From assembly GCF_000759715.1 (NCBI RefSeq), contig NZ_BBLU01000012.1, positions 1 through 46,773 of the forward strand: a stretch of DNA of 46,773 nt, read 5' to 3'. The stretch comes from Demequina mangrovi. GTDB lineage: Bacteria > Actinomycetota > Actinomycetes > Actinomycetales > Demequinaceae. Under the pieces are notes generated by a model, which saw only the letters and a program-made list of their open reading frames with translations, did no database searches and had not been told where the DNA came from. Made by a program: the position numbers and the translations under genes. Shown here in pieces: positions 15,891 through 25,771 of the stretch. Every line of letters begins with the position of its first letter. The first letter of the stretch is position 1.

Positions 15891-17093
15891 CTATCCAAGA
15901 ATCGAGCGGTACACGCCCAAGGTGCGCTCCCCGATCGCCTCCCACGAGAAGCTCTCCGCGGCGCGACGACGGCCCGCCTCGCCCATCGTCCGCGCACGCT
16001 CCTGGTCCGACACCATGTCGGTGAGCGCGGCGGCGAGGTCGCCGGCGAAGCCCTCGGGGTCGAGCGGCGTGCCCGTCCCGTCCTGGACCTGCTCGATCGG
16101 GACCAGCGTGCCGGTCTCGCCCGGCACCACCACCTCCGGGATGCCGCCGGTCGCGGTCGCGACCACCGGCAGGCCCACGGCCATGGCCTCGAGGTTGACG
16201 ATGCCCAGCGGCTCGTAGACCGACGGGCACACGAACGCGGTGCAGGCGTCGAGCACCGCGACGAGGTCGGGGCGCGGCAGCATCTTCTCGATCCAGACCA
16301 CGCCGGAGCGCTCCTCCTGGAGCCCCGCGACCGCGCCCGAGACCTCGGCGGCGATCTCCTTGGTGTCCGGCGCGCCCGCGCACAGCACCACCTGGATGTC
16401 CTTGGGGAGCTGCTCGACCGCCTTGAGGAAGTACGGCAGGCCCTTCTGACGCGTGATCCGGCCGACGAAGACGATGGCCGGGCGGGTCGGGTCGATGCCG
16501 TGCTCGGCGACCACCGCATCGGCCTTCGCGCGCGCCTCGTCGGTCGACGGCGCGGCCCAGGCGTCGACGTCGATGCCGTTGTGGACCACCTGCACCTTGG
16601 CGGGATCGACGTCCGGGTAGCAGCGCAGCACGTCCTGACGCATGCCCTCGCTCACGGCGATCACGGCGTCCGCGGCCTCGTAGGCGGTCTTCTCGATCCA
16701 GCTCGACACACGGTAGCCGCCGCCCAGCTGCTCGGCCTTCCACGGGCGCAGCGGCTCGAGCGAGTGCGCGGACAGCACGTGCGGGACGCCGTGCAGCCGC
16801 GCGGCGAGGTGGCCGGCCATGTTCGCGTACCACGTGTGCGAATGGACGAGGTCGGCGCCGGCGCAGTCCTTGGCCATCGGCAGGTTGTGCGCGAGCACGT
16901 CGAGCGAGGCGTCGCCGACCCCTCCCCCGAGCGCGTCGTAGCCGGTGACGCCCGGCTCCTCGCGCGGTCCGTCGAACGCGCGCACGCGCACGTCGAGGTG
17001 CTCGCGGAGGACCGCGGCGAGCTCCGTGACGTGGACGCCGGCACCTCCGTAGATGTGGGGCGGGTACTCGCGGGTGAGGATGTCGACGCGCAT
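15891..17093 (-). CDS. glgA: Actinobacterial glycogen synthase GlgA (GT4 family, GlgM-like)
   Basis: 400 aa, typical of the short actinobacterial GT4 enzymes rather than the 480-aa E. coli GT5 type. Motifs: [20 protein letters not shown] (6-25), [29 protein letters not shown], and the nucleotide-sugar site near the C-terminus, [16 protein letters not shown], with the E-x7-E arrangement. It transfers glucose from ADP-glucose to glycogen, or in the GlgM route to maltose 1-phosphate; the sequence does not separate these. It diverges from glgC, which makes ADP-glucose. TAGCGT (17100-17105, minus strand) lies six bases before the ATG with no Shine-Dalgarno, implying a leaderless transcript. Confidence 0.92.
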   Translation of the reverse strand: MRVDILTREYPPHIYGGAGVHVTELAAVLREHLDVRVRAFDGPREEPGVTGYDALGGGVGDASLDVLAHNLPMAKDCAGADLVHSHTWYANMAGHLAARLHGVPHVLSAHSLEPLRPWKAEQLGGGYRVSSWIEKTAYEAADAVIAVSEGMRQDVLRCYPDVDPAKVQVVHNGIDVDAWAAPSTDEARAKADAVVAEHGIDPTRPAIVFVGRITRQKGLPYFLKAVEQLPKDIQVVLCAGAPDTKEIAAEVSGAVAGLQEERSGVVWIEKMLPRPDLVAVLDACTAFVCPSVYEPLGIVNLEAMAVGLPVVATATGGIPEVVVPGETGTLVPIEQVQDGTGTPLDPEGFAGDLAAALTDMVSDQERARTMGEAGRRRAAESFSWEAIGERTLGVYRSILG

Positions 17094-17162
17094 GGCCCCA
17101 CGCTAGCGGCTCGCCCGGCGCGGGGCCTCCCTCACCCGCCCTATGCCCCTTATGCTGGACAT
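17094..17162. promoter_or_regulatory. Divergent leaderless promoters of glgA and glgC
   Basis: For glgA, TAGCGT on the minus strand (17100-17105) ends six bases before the ATG. For glgC, TATGCT (17151-17156) ends six bases before the ATG at 17163. In both cases the expected +1 is the A of the start codon, and neither gene has a Shine-Dalgarno sequence. No convincing -35 is seen. No obvious shared operator. Confidence 0.75.
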
Positions 17163-18404
17163 ATGTCAGCGCCGAAAGTTCTCGCCATCGTCCTTGCTGG
17201 AGGTGAGGGCAAGCGACTGATGCCCCTCACCGCGTCGCGTGCGAAGCCCGCCGTCCCCTTCGGAGGCACGTACCGGCTCATCGACTTCGCCCTGAGCAAC
17301 CTGGTGAACTCCGGGTACCTCCATGTGGTGGTGCTGACGCAGTACAAGTCGCACTCGCTCGACCGCCACATCGCCCGCACGTGGCGCATGTCGCCGCTGC
17401 TCGGCAACTACGTCGCCCCCGTGCCCGCGCAGCAGCGCCGCGGCCCGCACTGGTACCTCGGCTCGGCCGACGCGATCTATCAGACCGTCAACATCATCGA
17501 GGACGAGTCGCCGGACATCGTCGTGATCGTCGGCGCGGACCACGTCTACCGCATGGACTTCTCGCAGATGGTCGACGCGCACATCGAGTCGGGCGCGGAG
17601 TTCTCCGTCGCGGGCATCCGCCAGCCGATCTCCCTCGCCGACCAGTTCGGCGTCATCGACGTCGACCCCGCGAGCCCCGACCGCATCCGCGCCTTCCTCG
17701 AGAAGCCCAAGGACCCGGCCGGGCTGCCGGACAGCCCCGGCGAGATCCTCGCCTCGATGGGCAACTACGTCGCCAACGCCGACGCGCTGCTCGAGGCACT
17801 CACCGCGGACGCCGACAACCCCTCGTCCAAGCACGACATGGGCGGCGACATCGTCCCCTACTTCGTCGACAAGGGCACCTGCGGCTTCTACGACTTCATC
17901 CGCAACGACGTTCCGGGCTCGACCGACCGCGACCGCGACTACTGGCGCGACGTCGGAACGCTCGACATGTACTTCGACGCGCACATGGACCTCATCGCCG
18001 TGCAGCCGGTCTTCAACGTCTACAACGACAAGTGGCCGCTGCACCAGGGCCTCGTCACGCACCCGCCGGCCAAGTTCATCCACTCCGAGGAGGGACGCCT
18101 CGGCCACGCCGCGGACTCCATCGTCTCCCCCGGCGTGATCGTGTCGGGCGCGACGGTGACGGGTTCGGTGCTGTCGCCGGGGGTGCGCCTGCACTCGTGG
18201 TCGACCGTGTCCGACTCGGTGCTGCTCGACGGCGTCCAGGTGAACCGCCACGCCCAGGTGCACCGCGCGATCCTCGACAAGAACGTGGTGGTCCAGGAGG
18301 GCGCGCGCGTCGGCATCGACCGCGAGGCGGACCTCGCGCGCGGCTTCACCGTCACCGAGACCGGGATCACCGTCGTGGCGAAGGGGACGGTCGTCGACCG
18401 ATGA
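17163..18404 (+). CDS. glgC: Glucose-1-phosphate adenylyltransferase (ADP-glucose pyrophosphorylase)
   Basis: 413 aa. Nucleotidyltransferase domain: [13 protein letters not shown] (11-23), AKPAVPFGG (27-35), [13 protein letters not shown] (about 119-131), FLEKPKDP, and [13 protein letters not shown]-terminal left-handed beta-helix follows ([20 protein letters not shown] and similar). It makes ADP-glucose from ATP and glucose 1-phosphate, the committed step of glycogen synthesis, for the divergent glgA product. The start ATG 17163 is the first base expected for a transcript from TATGCT at 17151-17156. Its stop overlaps the serB start as ATGA. The long open frame upstream of this start is antisense to glgA and was not used. 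Confidence 0.96.
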   Translation: MSAPKVLAIVLAGGEGKRLMPLTASRAKPAVPFGGTYRLIDFALSNLVNSGYLHVVVLTQYKSHSLDRHIARTWRMSPLLGNYVAPVPAQQRRGPHWYLGSADAIYQTVNIIEDESPDIVVIVGADHVYRMDFSQMVDAHIESGAEFSVAGIRQPISLADQFGVIDVDPASPDRIRAFLEKPKDPAGLPDSPGEILASMGNYVANADALLEALTADADNPSSKHDMGGDIVPYFVDKGTCGFYDFIRNDVPGSTDRDRDYWRDVGTLDMYFDAHMDLIAVQPVFNVYNDKWPLHQGLVTHPPAKFIHSEEGRLGHAADSIVSPGVIVSGATVTGSVLSPGVRLHSWSTVSDSVLLDGVQVNRHAQVHRAILDKNVVVQEGARVGIDREADLARGFTVTETGITVVAKGTVVDR

Positions 18405-19033
18405 GGCTCTGCGTCCTCGACGTCGACTCCACCCTGATCACCGCCGAGGTCATCGAGCTCATCGCCGCCCGGGCGGGCACGCGCGAGCGCGTCGCGGAGA
18501 TCACCGAGCGCGCGATGCGCGGGGAGCTCGACTTCTCTTCCTCCCTAGCCGAGCGCGTCGCGACCCTCGCGGGCGTGCCCGACACCGTGTTCGCCGAGGT
18601 GCGCGCCGAGGTCGAGTTCACCCCGGGCGTGCGCGAGCTCATCGCCGGGCTCCAGGCCGCCGGCTGGGAGGTCGCGCTGGTCTCGGGCGGTTTCGAGGAG
18701 GTGGTCGGCTCGCTCGCGTCCGCGCTGGGGATCACGCGCTACCGCGCGAACCGCCTCGAGGTGGCCGATGGCCGGCTCACCGGCCGCACCGTCGGCCCCG
18801 TGATCGACAGGGCGGCCAAGGCGCAGACGCTGCGCGAGTTCGCGGCGGAGGTCGGCTGCCCGCTCGAGGACGCGGTCGCGATCGGCGACGGCGCGAACGA
18901 CCTCGACATGATGGCGACCGCGGGCCTCGGCATCGCCTGGCGCGCCAAGCCCGTGGTCCAGGAGAAGGCGGACATCGCCCTCAACGGCCCCAGCCTCGCC
19001 GAGGCGCTGCCGCTCCTGCTCGGCCGCGGCTGA
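18401..19033 (+). CDS. serB: Phosphoserine phosphatase SerB (short form)
   Basis: 210 aa HAD-superfamily enzyme: DVDSTLI (7-13) with nucleophile Asp7 and acid-base Asp9, VSGGFEE (about 93-99), and [10 protein letters not shown] with the Mg-binding aspartates. This is the short form without the N-terminal ACT-like extension of E. coli SerB. It removes phosphate from phosphoserine in the last step of serine synthesis. Its ATG overlaps the glgC stop (ATGA), so it is probably translated by coupling on the glgC transcript, an unusual metabolic pairing. A gene-free stretch with repeats follows. Confidence 0.92.
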   Translation: MRLCVLDVDSTLITAEVIELIAARAGTRERVAEITERAMRGELDFSSSLAERVATLAGVPDTVFAEVRAEVEFTPGVRELIAGLQAAGWEVALVSGGFEEVVGSLASALGITRYRANRLEVADGRLTGRTVGPVIDRAAKAQTLREFAAEVGCPLEDAVAIGDGANDLDMMATAGLGIAWRAKPVVQEKADIALNGPSLAEALPLLLGRG

Positions 19034-19373
19034 GCGACGCGTTCCTCGTCGCGCGCTTGCAGTCGCGTGCGCGCGCATGCGGATGGACCGTGCGACATGA
19101 AGACGTGCTGTGCTGCCTCCTCGCACCTTTCACGCACGAAGGCCCGGGCGGCGAGGGGCTGATGGCACGCACTCGCGCCTTTCACGGACGAGCGTGGTGA
19201 CGGGCTGGTCGGATCGTGGCGAACGCCGACCCTCGTCGCGACCGCGCGCTCGTGCATGAAAGGTGCGAGGACGCCGACACGAAGGTGTCCACCTTGCGAG
19301 GCCGCCGCCCCTTCGTGCGCCGCGGCCCTCCGGTGGCGAGACTCCGCGGGCCCGACGCGCCGGAACCGAGCGA
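19034..19373. repeat. Gene-free stretch holding three copies of a 20-22-base repeat
   Basis: No credible gene is visible in this 340-base gap between convergent serB and the GH88-like gene. Copy 1 is 19119-19140 (contains GCACCTTTCACGCACGAA). Copy 2, at 19172-19192 in the same orientation, contains GCGCCTTTCACGGACGAG. Copy 3, at 19249-19270, is inverted, contains CATGAAAGGTGCGAGG, and matches copy 1 at 20 of 22 positions. Copies 1 and 3 could pair as a long-range stem of about 20 bp. A small inverted repeat, AAGGTG-TC-CACCTT, follows at 19282-19295. It could be a dispersed repeat family, a bidirectional terminator or a non-coding RNA. Confidence 0.6.
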
Positions 19374-20312
19374 TCAGCTCAGGCGTGCGCGCGCGGCGAT
19401 CGCCATGATCGCGAAGGCCTGCGCCTCGGCGCTGGTGCCGGGCGCGTCGAAGCCCGGTGCGCCGCACACCTCGTGCGCGAGGCCGTCCGCGTCGACGTGC
19501 GCGAGGGCCGCGTCCGCCCAGCGCGCCGCATCGTCCGCGTACGAGGCGGGGAGCCAGCCGTCGGCGACGCCCGTGAAGGCCGCGTACGCCAGCATGAGCC
19601 CCGCGGTGCCGTCCACGAAGGACGAGGCGTCGTCGAGGACGTCGTGGAAGCGGCCGTCCTCGCGCTCGTGACGCGCGCACGCGTCCAGCAGCGCGCGGGT
19701 CTCCGCCTGCCAGCGCTCGCGCACCGTCTCGGCCTCGACCCCGAGGTGAAGCGCGCGGGCCATGCCGGCAGCGATCCAGCCGTTGCCGCTCGCCCAGAAC
19801 GCGTCACGGGTGAAGGTGCGGGAGGCCATGTCGAAGCGATGCCGGTACAGTCCGGTCGCCTCGTCCCACAGCTGCTCACGATGCATGCGGTACTGCATGT
19901 CCGCGGGCGCGAGATCGCCGGCGGCGACGAGCGCGGGCACCACCATGTACACGGAGTCCGCCCAGACCTCGGACGAGCCCTTGAGGTGATGCAGCACGCC
20001 CCAGTCATCGCGCGGCGAGTAGCGCAGCAGCCACCAGCGCTGGCGCTGCGCGGCCTCCGCGGCGGCGTCATCGGACACGCCCAGCAGCAGCGCGGCCTCG
20101 ATGAGCGAGCCGGAGTTCACGGCCCCCGCATCGTCCATCGCGCCGAGCTGACCGTCGGCGTCCTGGCGCGCGACGGCGTCGCGCGCGAGCAGGCGCGCGA
20201 GCACCTCATCGCCCGAGTCGATCGCGGCGTGCGAGGCAACGCCCTGCTCCCACGCGAAGCGCTGCATGCTCAGCAGCGCACGCCAGAGCGAAGCGGTGGA
20301 GACGGAGGTCAC
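19374..20312 (-). CDS. GH88/GH105-like unsaturated uronyl hydrolase
   Basis: 312 aa of the (alpha/alpha)6-barrel glycoside hydrolase kind. Family-like features: QGVASHAAI near 23-31, WADSVYMVVPAL (117-128) where family members carry an essential Asp, FWASGNGWIAAG (172-183) matching the GNGW motif, and GTSAEAQAFAIMA at 292-304. These enzymes hydrate and open unsaturated uronic residues left by polysaccharide lyases, such as rhamnogalacturonan or glycosaminoglycan fragments. The substrate here is unknown and no lyase gene is nearby. The GTG start overlaps the sixA stop (GTGA). GAGGAG sits too close to it, so an internal ATG at residue 16 is an alternative. No secretion signal is visible, so it is probably cytoplasmic. 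Confidence 0.75.
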   Translation of the reverse strand: MTSVSTASLWRALLSMQRFAWEQGVASHAAIDSGDEVLARLLARDAVARQDADGQLGAMDDAGAVNSGSLIEAALLLGVSDDAAAEAAQRQRWWLLRYSPRDDWGVLHHLKGSSEVWADSVYMVVPALVAAGDLAPADMQYRMHREQLWDEATGLYRHRFDMASRTFTRDAFWASGNGWIAAGMARALHLGVEAETVRERWQAETRALLDACARHEREDGRFHDVLDDASSFVDGTAGLMLAYAAFTGVADGWLPASYADDAARWADAALAHVDADGLAHEVCGAPGFDAPGTSAEAQAFAIMAIAARARLS

Positions 20313-20821
20313 TCCTCGACGTCGCGGCCCGAGAGGACCGCGGTGAGGCGACCGCAACGCGAGGTGATCTCGGACCACGGGCAGTCGAACTCGAGCACCG
20401 CGGCGGTGCCCGTCGGCAGCCCGTGCGCGACGCGCTGGAGCGCGGTCTTGTCCGAGCCCGGGCCGGCGAGGTGCGCGGCCGCGGCCGACGACGTGGGCTC
20501 GTGACCCACGACCACGACGGTCTCGGCGTCGCCCGCGCCGTTCAGCACCTCGAGGAGCCCGGCGACGTGCGTCTCGTACAGCTCCTCCTCGAACCGGGTG
20601 TCGCAGTCGGGCAGCGCGGCGGACATGAGCTTCCACGTCTGCTGCGTGCGCACCGACGGCGAGACGAGCGCGAGGTCGGGGCTGAGACCCGCCTCGGCGA
20701 TCACCTGGCCCAGGCGCGTGGAGGCCTTGCGACCGATGAGCTCGAGGGCGCGGTCCGAGTCGTTGAGGCCGGGCGCGGGGGCCTCGGCCTTGGCGTGGCG
20801 GGCGAGGATCAGCGTAGGCAC
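20309..20821 (-). CDS. SixA-type phosphohistidine phosphatase (histidine phosphatase superfamily)
   Basis: 170 aa with a GTG start. The RHAKAE motif at residues 8-13 is the catalytic RHG-type signature in the form used by SixA. A second conserved His lies in VVVVGHEP (about 97-104), and VSPSVRTQQTW (about 53-63) gives the conserved Arg. SixA removes phosphate from phosphohistidine in phosphorelay or PTS proteins in E. coli; in actinobacteria the target is unclear. It begins four bases past the fabI stop on the same strand, so it probably belongs to the fabG-fabI transcript, and it is coupled to the downstream GH88-like gene by a GTGA overlap. Confidence 0.85.
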   Translation of the reverse strand: MPTLILARHAKAEAPAPGLNDSDRALELIGRKASTRLGQVIAEAGLSPDLALVSPSVRTQQTWKLMSAALPDCDTRFEEELYETHVAGLLEVLNGAGDAETVVVVGHEPTSSAAAAHLAGPGSDKTALQRVAHGLPTGTAAVLEFDCPWSEITSRCGRLTAVLSGRDVEE

Positions 20822-20825
20822 GGTG

Positions 20826-21593
20826 TCACTGTCCCATAGCGTGCACGCCGCCGTCCACGTGGATCATCTCGCCGGTGGTGGCGGGGAACCAGTCGGACAG
20901 CAGGGCCGTCACCGCGCGCGCGGTCGGCTCGGTCGCCTCGGAGTCCCAGCCCAACGGCGCGCGCTCGGACCAGCGGCCCTCCATCTGCTCGAAGCCGGGG
21001 ATGTGCTTCGCCGCGGTCGTCTTGATCGGGCCGGCGGAGACCACGTTGCAGCGGATGCCCTGCGGGCCGAGGTCGCGCGCGACGTAGCGGTTGACGGCCT
21101 CGAACGCGGCCTTCGCGACGCCCATCCAGTCGTAGACCGGCCACGCGAAGCGACCGTCGAAGGTGAGGCCCACGATCGAGCCGCCGCCCGTCATCAGCGG
21201 CGCGGTCGCCTGCGCGAGCGCCTTGAGCGAGTACGCCGAGATGTGGACCGCGGTGGAGACGTCGTCCCACTCGGCCGACATGAAGTTGCCGCCCATGACG
21301 GACTGCGGGGCGAAGCCGATGCTGTGCACCACGCCGTCGAGGTGCGGCACGTGCGCGCGGACCTTGTCCGCGAGCGCCTCGAGGTGCTCCGGGTCGGTGA
21401 CGTCGAGCTCGACCACCTGCGCCTCGACGGGGAGGCGGCGGCCCATGGCCTGCGTGATCTTGAGCGAACGGCCCACGCCGGTGAGCACGACGGTGGCGCC
21501 CTGCTCCTGGCACAGCTTGGCGACCTCGAACGCGATCGAGCCCTCGGTGAGGACGCCGGTGACGAGGATGTTCTTGCCTTCGAGGATTCCCAT
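20826..21593 (-). CDS. fabI: Enoyl-ACP reductase (NADH) FabI/InhA type
   Basis: 255 aa SDR-fold enzyme. It has the variant nucleotide-binding start GVLTEGSIAFEVA (13-25), HSIGFAP (90-96), and active site YDWMGVAK with Tyr154 and Lys161 (Y-x6-K). The W-M pair is of the InhA kind, where mycobacteria have YNWMTVAK. It reduces the trans-2 double bond of acyl-ACP in the last step of each fatty-acid elongation cycle and is the isoniazid/triclosan target class. AGGAG precedes the ATG. It lies downstream of fabG in the same order as mabA-inhA. Confidence 0.95.
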   Translation of the reverse strand: MGILEGKNILVTGVLTEGSIAFEVAKLCQEQGATVVLTGVGRSLKITQAMGRRLPVEAQVVELDVTDPEHLEALADKVRAHVPHLDGVVHSIGFAPQSVMGGNFMSAEWDDVSTAVHISAYSLKALAQATAPLMTGGGSIVGLTFDGRFAWPVYDWMGVAKAAFEAVNRYVARDLGPQGIRCNVVSAGPIKTTAAKHIPGFEQMEGRWSERAPLGWDSEATEPTARAVTALLSDWFPATTGEMIHVDGGVHAMGQ

Positions 21594-21646
21594 GGTTGCT
21601 CCTGAGGGGGTGGGGACGATGCGGAAAGGAGGGTGAGGCGCGGCGC

Positions 21647-22351
21647 TCAGTGGCCCATGCCCAGGCCGCCGTCGACGGGCAGCACCGCGCCCGAGACGTA
21701 GCCCGCGGCGTCGGAGCCAAGGTAGACCGCGGCGGCGGCGACCTCGGCGGTCGCGCCGAAGCGCTTGGCGGGGATGGTCCCCTCGTACTGCTTGACGGTG
21801 TCCTCGGGCAGCTGCGCGGTCATGTCGGTGGTGATGAAGCCCGGCGCGATGACGTTCGCGGTGATGCCTCGCGCACCGACCTCGCGCGTGATCGAGCGCG
21901 CCATGCCGACCAGCGCGGCCTTCGAGGACGCGTAGTTGACCTGGCCGGGGTTGCCCATGAGTCCCACGACCGAGCCGACCAGCACGATGCGCCCGTACTT
22001 CTGGCGCATCATCGAGTTCACCGCGCGGCGCACGCAGCGGAAGGTGCCGGTGAGGTTGACGTCGACCACGTTCGCGAAGTCCTCGTCGCTCATGCGCATG
22101 AGCAGGCCGTCCTTGGTGATGCCCGCGTTGGCGACGAGCACGCGCACACGCCCGTGCTGCGCCTCGAGCTCGTCGAAGGCCGCGTTGACGGCGTCGGTGT
22201 CGGTGATGTCGGCGATCGCGCCGTTGACACCCTCGGGGAGGTCGCCCCCGCGGTAGATCGTGGAGACGGTGTCGCCGTTGGCCACGAAGGCCTCGGCGAT
22301 GGAACGGCCGATGCCGCGCGCGGCACCGGTGACGAGGACGTGGCGGGTCAT
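21647..22351 (-). CDS. fabG: 3-oxoacyl-ACP reductase FabG
   Basis: 234 aa SDR enzyme with TGAARGIG (8-15), NAG (75-77), catalytic Ser127, and YASSK (Tyr140, Lys144). It uses NADPH to reduce 3-oxoacyl-ACP in fatty-acid elongation. I use ATG 22351: TAGCGT on the minus strand (22359-22364) lies seven bases upstream with no Shine-Dalgarno, indicating a near-leaderless mRNA. A GTG three codons upstream (22360) would overlap that -10. fabI follows after 53 bases with its own ribosome binding site. The SURF1 gene diverges from it across a 61-base promoter region. Confidence 0.95.
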   Translation of the reverse strand: MTRHVLVTGAARGIGRSIAEAFVANGDTVSTIYRGGDLPEGVNGAIADITDTDAVNAAFDELEAQHGRVRVLVANAGITKDGLLMRMSDEDFANVVDVNLTGTFRCVRRAVNSMMRQKYGRIVLVGSVVGLMGNPGQVNYASSKAALVGMARSITREVGARGITANVIAPGFITTDMTAQLPEDTVKQYEGTIPAKRFGATAEVAAAAVYLGSDAAGYVSGAVLPVDGGLGMGH

Positions 22352-22412
22352 GGGGGCCACGCTAGCGGAGGCGCCGTCCGATCCGCGAAAGCGCGAGCAC
22401 TAGCATCGTCGG
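22352..22412. promoter_or_regulatory. Divergent leaderless promoters of fabG and the SURF1 gene
   Basis: fabG: TAGCGT (22359-22364, minus strand) seven bases before the ATG. SURF1: TAGCAT (22401-22406) six bases before the GTG at 22413. Neither gene has a Shine-Dalgarno. The two expected start points are about 60 bases apart, so the polymerases would compete for the same DNA. Confidence 0.7.
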
Positions 22413-23249
22413 GTGACCACCCCCTCCCGCTCCTCGCGCGTGCTGCGCGTCGTCGGGATCGTCCTGGTGTCGCTCCTGGTGTGCGCCGTCGCCGTGCGCG
22501 CCGGCTTCTGGCAGCACGGCCGCCATGTCGAGCGCGCGGACGCGATCGCCCTGTACGAGGCGAACGCCGAGGCGGAGCCGGTCCCGCTCGCGGAGGCGGT
22601 GCCGGAGGGCGAGGCGGTCGGCGACGCCGAGTGGACGCGCGTCACCGTCGAGGGCGAGTTCGTGCAGGGCTCGACCACGCTGCTGCGCAACCGCCCGGTC
22701 GACCGCCAGCGCACGTGGCACCTGCTGGCCTGGTTCGACACCGTGGACGGACGCGCGCTCATGGTCGACGCGGGCTGGGTCCCCATCCCCGAGAGCGGCG
22801 AGCCCGCGGACGTGGTCCCCGACCTTCCCGAGGGACCCGTCACGCTCACCGTGGTGCTGCGCGCCGCCGAGCCCGACGACGGGCGACGCGACGAGGGCGC
22901 GACCCGCATCACCCCCGCGCAGATGCCGGCGCCCGACGCCGAGGCGATCGACGGCTACGGGATGGTCCGCGAGATCTGCGGCGCGGACGGGTGCGTCGAG
23001 GCGCTCGGCTCGCCGGTGCCGCTGCCGCACCTCAGCCTGGGCTCGCACCTCGCGTACACGTGGCAGTGGTTCGGCTTCGCGGTGATCGCGCCGATCGGCG
23101 GCGTGCTGCTCGCGCGCCGCGACTGGCAGCTCACCGGTGAGGACGGGGACGATGCTCCCCGCCCGGCCCGCGCATCGTCCCCGCCGAAGACGCCGCGGCG
23201 CCGCCGCGAGCGCGGCCCCTCCGACGAGGAGATCGAGGACGCCCTCTAG
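22413..23249 (+). CDS. SURF1-family cytochrome oxidase assembly protein
   Basis: 278 aa with a GTG start at the predicted transcript start. Two membrane helices frame an extracytoplasmic domain: about 11-31, ending in the SURF1-like GFWQHGRHVERA, and about 207-226, with YTWQWFGFAVIAPIG. Inside are family marks such as LLRNRPVDRQRTWHLL and DAGWVP. SURF1 helps insert heme a into cytochrome aa3 oxidase; ctaA (heme A synthase) is elsewhere in this window. The C-terminal 50 residues are a charged, disordered tail. Two copies of the over-represented 9-base word lie in the tail-coding part (23147 and 23172). Confidence 0.9.
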   Translation: MTTPSRSSRVLRVVGIVLVSLLVCAVAVRAGFWQHGRHVERADAIALYEANAEAEPVPLAEAVPEGEAVGDAEWTRVTVEGEFVQGSTTLLRNRPVDRQRTWHLLAWFDTVDGRALMVDAGWVPIPESGEPADVVPDLPEGPVTLTVVLRAAEPDDGRRDEGATRITPAQMPAPDAEAIDGYGMVREICGADGCVEALGSPVPLPHLSLGSHLAYTWQWFGFAVIAPIGGVLLARRDWQLTGEDGDDAPRPARASSPPKTPRRRRERGPSDEEIEDAL

Positions 23250-23273
23250 CCTTCACGACTGCCGATGACGAAC

Positions 23274-23312
23274 GTGACAGGTGTGACCGCGCGAGCCGCG
23301 CCACGCTGTCAC
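23274..23312. terminator. Candidate bidirectional terminator between SURF1 and ABC-F genes
   Basis: GTGACAG (23274-23280) and CTGTCAC (23306-23312) are inverse copies; three more pairs form with a one-base bulge. The loop is GC-rich and there is no T-run. The location between two convergent genes supports the call more than the stem does. Confidence 0.4.
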
Positions 23313-23340
23313 ATCCTTCACATGCTTCATTGGGAGTCGG

Positions 23341-24939
<1,599 letters not shown>

Positions 24940-24967
24940 ACGTTCTCCTTGCCGCCGGGTGGCCGAT

Positions 24968-24986
24968 GTTGTGGTGTCCCCACAAC
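24968..24986. promoter_or_regulatory. Inverted repeat in the ABC-F / bioY intergenic region
   Basis: GTTGTGG (24968-24974) and CCACAAC (24980-24986) around a five-base loop, in the 130-base gap between divergent ABC-F and bioY. It could be an operator or a leader hairpin of the ABC-F mRNA; ABC-F resistance genes are often controlled by leader attenuation. No upstream leader peptide is evident. Confidence 0.4.
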
Positions 24987-25069
24987 GTTTCTGCACCCGT
25001 GAGAGAACCCGGCCTCGGGGACATGCGGCGCGGATAGGGTGACCGCGTCCATTATCCCAGGGGGTCCCC

Positions 25070-25762
25070 ATGTTCCAGCACCGCGGCTTCACGGCCCAGT
25101 CCATCGCGCTCGTCGCGGTCTTCGCCGGCCTCATCGCCGCCTCGACCCTGACCCCCGAGATCACTCTCGCCGCCGGGGTCCCGCTGTCGCTCCAGACCTT
25201 CGCGGTCGTGGTGACGGCGCTGGTGCTCGGCCCCTGGCGGGCGCTCGCCGCGACCGCGCTCTACATCGCCGTGGGTCTCGCGGGCGCGCCGATCTTCTCC
25301 AACGGGGTCGCCGGCTTCGCGATCTTCGCGCGCCCCAGCTGGGGCTACCTGCTCGGCATGCTGGTCGCGGCCCCGGTGGTGGGCCTCATCGCGCAGCTCC
25401 TCGCGCGCCGCGGCAGCCTCACCTACGTACCGCTCCTGGGCGCCGGTCTCGTGTCGATCCCGATCATCTACGCCTTCGGCGTTCCCGTCCTCGCGAGCAA
25501 GCTGGGCCTCAACGTCTTCACGCTGCCCGCGGACTGCGAGGGCGTGGGCGACTTCGCCAGCGGGTGCGTCACCGGCATCACGGTCGGCACCGTGCCGTTC
25601 CTTCCCGGCGACCTGCTCAAGGTCTTCCTCGCCGCGCTCGTCGCCGCGGCCATCCACCGCGCGTACCCGGGCCTGCTCGGCGCCGCCCGCCGCGCCGCCT
25701 CCGGCTCGGTGCACGCCGACGAGGACGCCCCCGAGGACGAGGCGGCGCGCGCCACCGCGTAG
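25070..25762 (+). CDS. bioY: BioY, biotin-specific S component of an ECF transporter
   Basis: 230 aa with six hydrophobic helices. BioY hallmarks: GVPLSLQTFAVVVTALVLGPWRALAA region (46-71), ALYIAVGLAGAPIFSNG, ARPSWGYLLG and FLPGDLLKVFLAALVA (about 180-195). It binds biotin in the membrane. The EcfA and EcfT genes directly downstream would supply the energy-coupling module (BioMNY arrangement). The C-terminal 30 residues are acidic and probably disordered. AGGGGG lies five bases before the ATG. Its stop codon TAG is also the first three bases of a TAGCCT -10-like hexamer for the next gene. Confidence 0.94.
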   Translation: MFQHRGFTAQSIALVAVFAGLIAASTLTPEITLAAGVPLSLQTFAVVVTALVLGPWRALAATALYIAVGLAGAPIFSNGVAGFAIFARPSWGYLLGMLVAAPVVGLIAQLLARRGSLTYVPLLGAGLVSIPIIYAFGVPVLASKLGLNVFTLPADCEGVGDFASGCVTGITVGTVPFLPGDLLKVFLAALVAAAIHRAYPGLLGAARRAASGSVHADEDAPEDEAARATA

Positions 25763-25765
25763 CCT
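25760..25765 (+). promoter_or_regulatory. Possible leaderless -10 for ecfA overlapping the bioY stop codon
   Basis: TAGCCT ends six bases before the ecfA ATG (25772). There is no Shine-Dalgarno in the nine-base gap after bioY, so an internal leaderless transcript would explain how ecfA is started. It could also be chance, with ecfA translated by reinitiation. Confidence 0.45.
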
Positions 25766-25771
25766 TGTCGC

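Noticed and set aside
15180..17162. 650-codon upstream extension of the glgC frame
   Set aside because: Antisense to the ABC ATPase and glgA genes. GlgC family homology starts at 17163, where the -10 element also places the transcript start.
19282..19295. AAGGTG-TC-CACCTT dyad as an operator
   Set aside because: It is only six bases per arm and lies downstream of both convergent genes, so no gene could be controlled from it.
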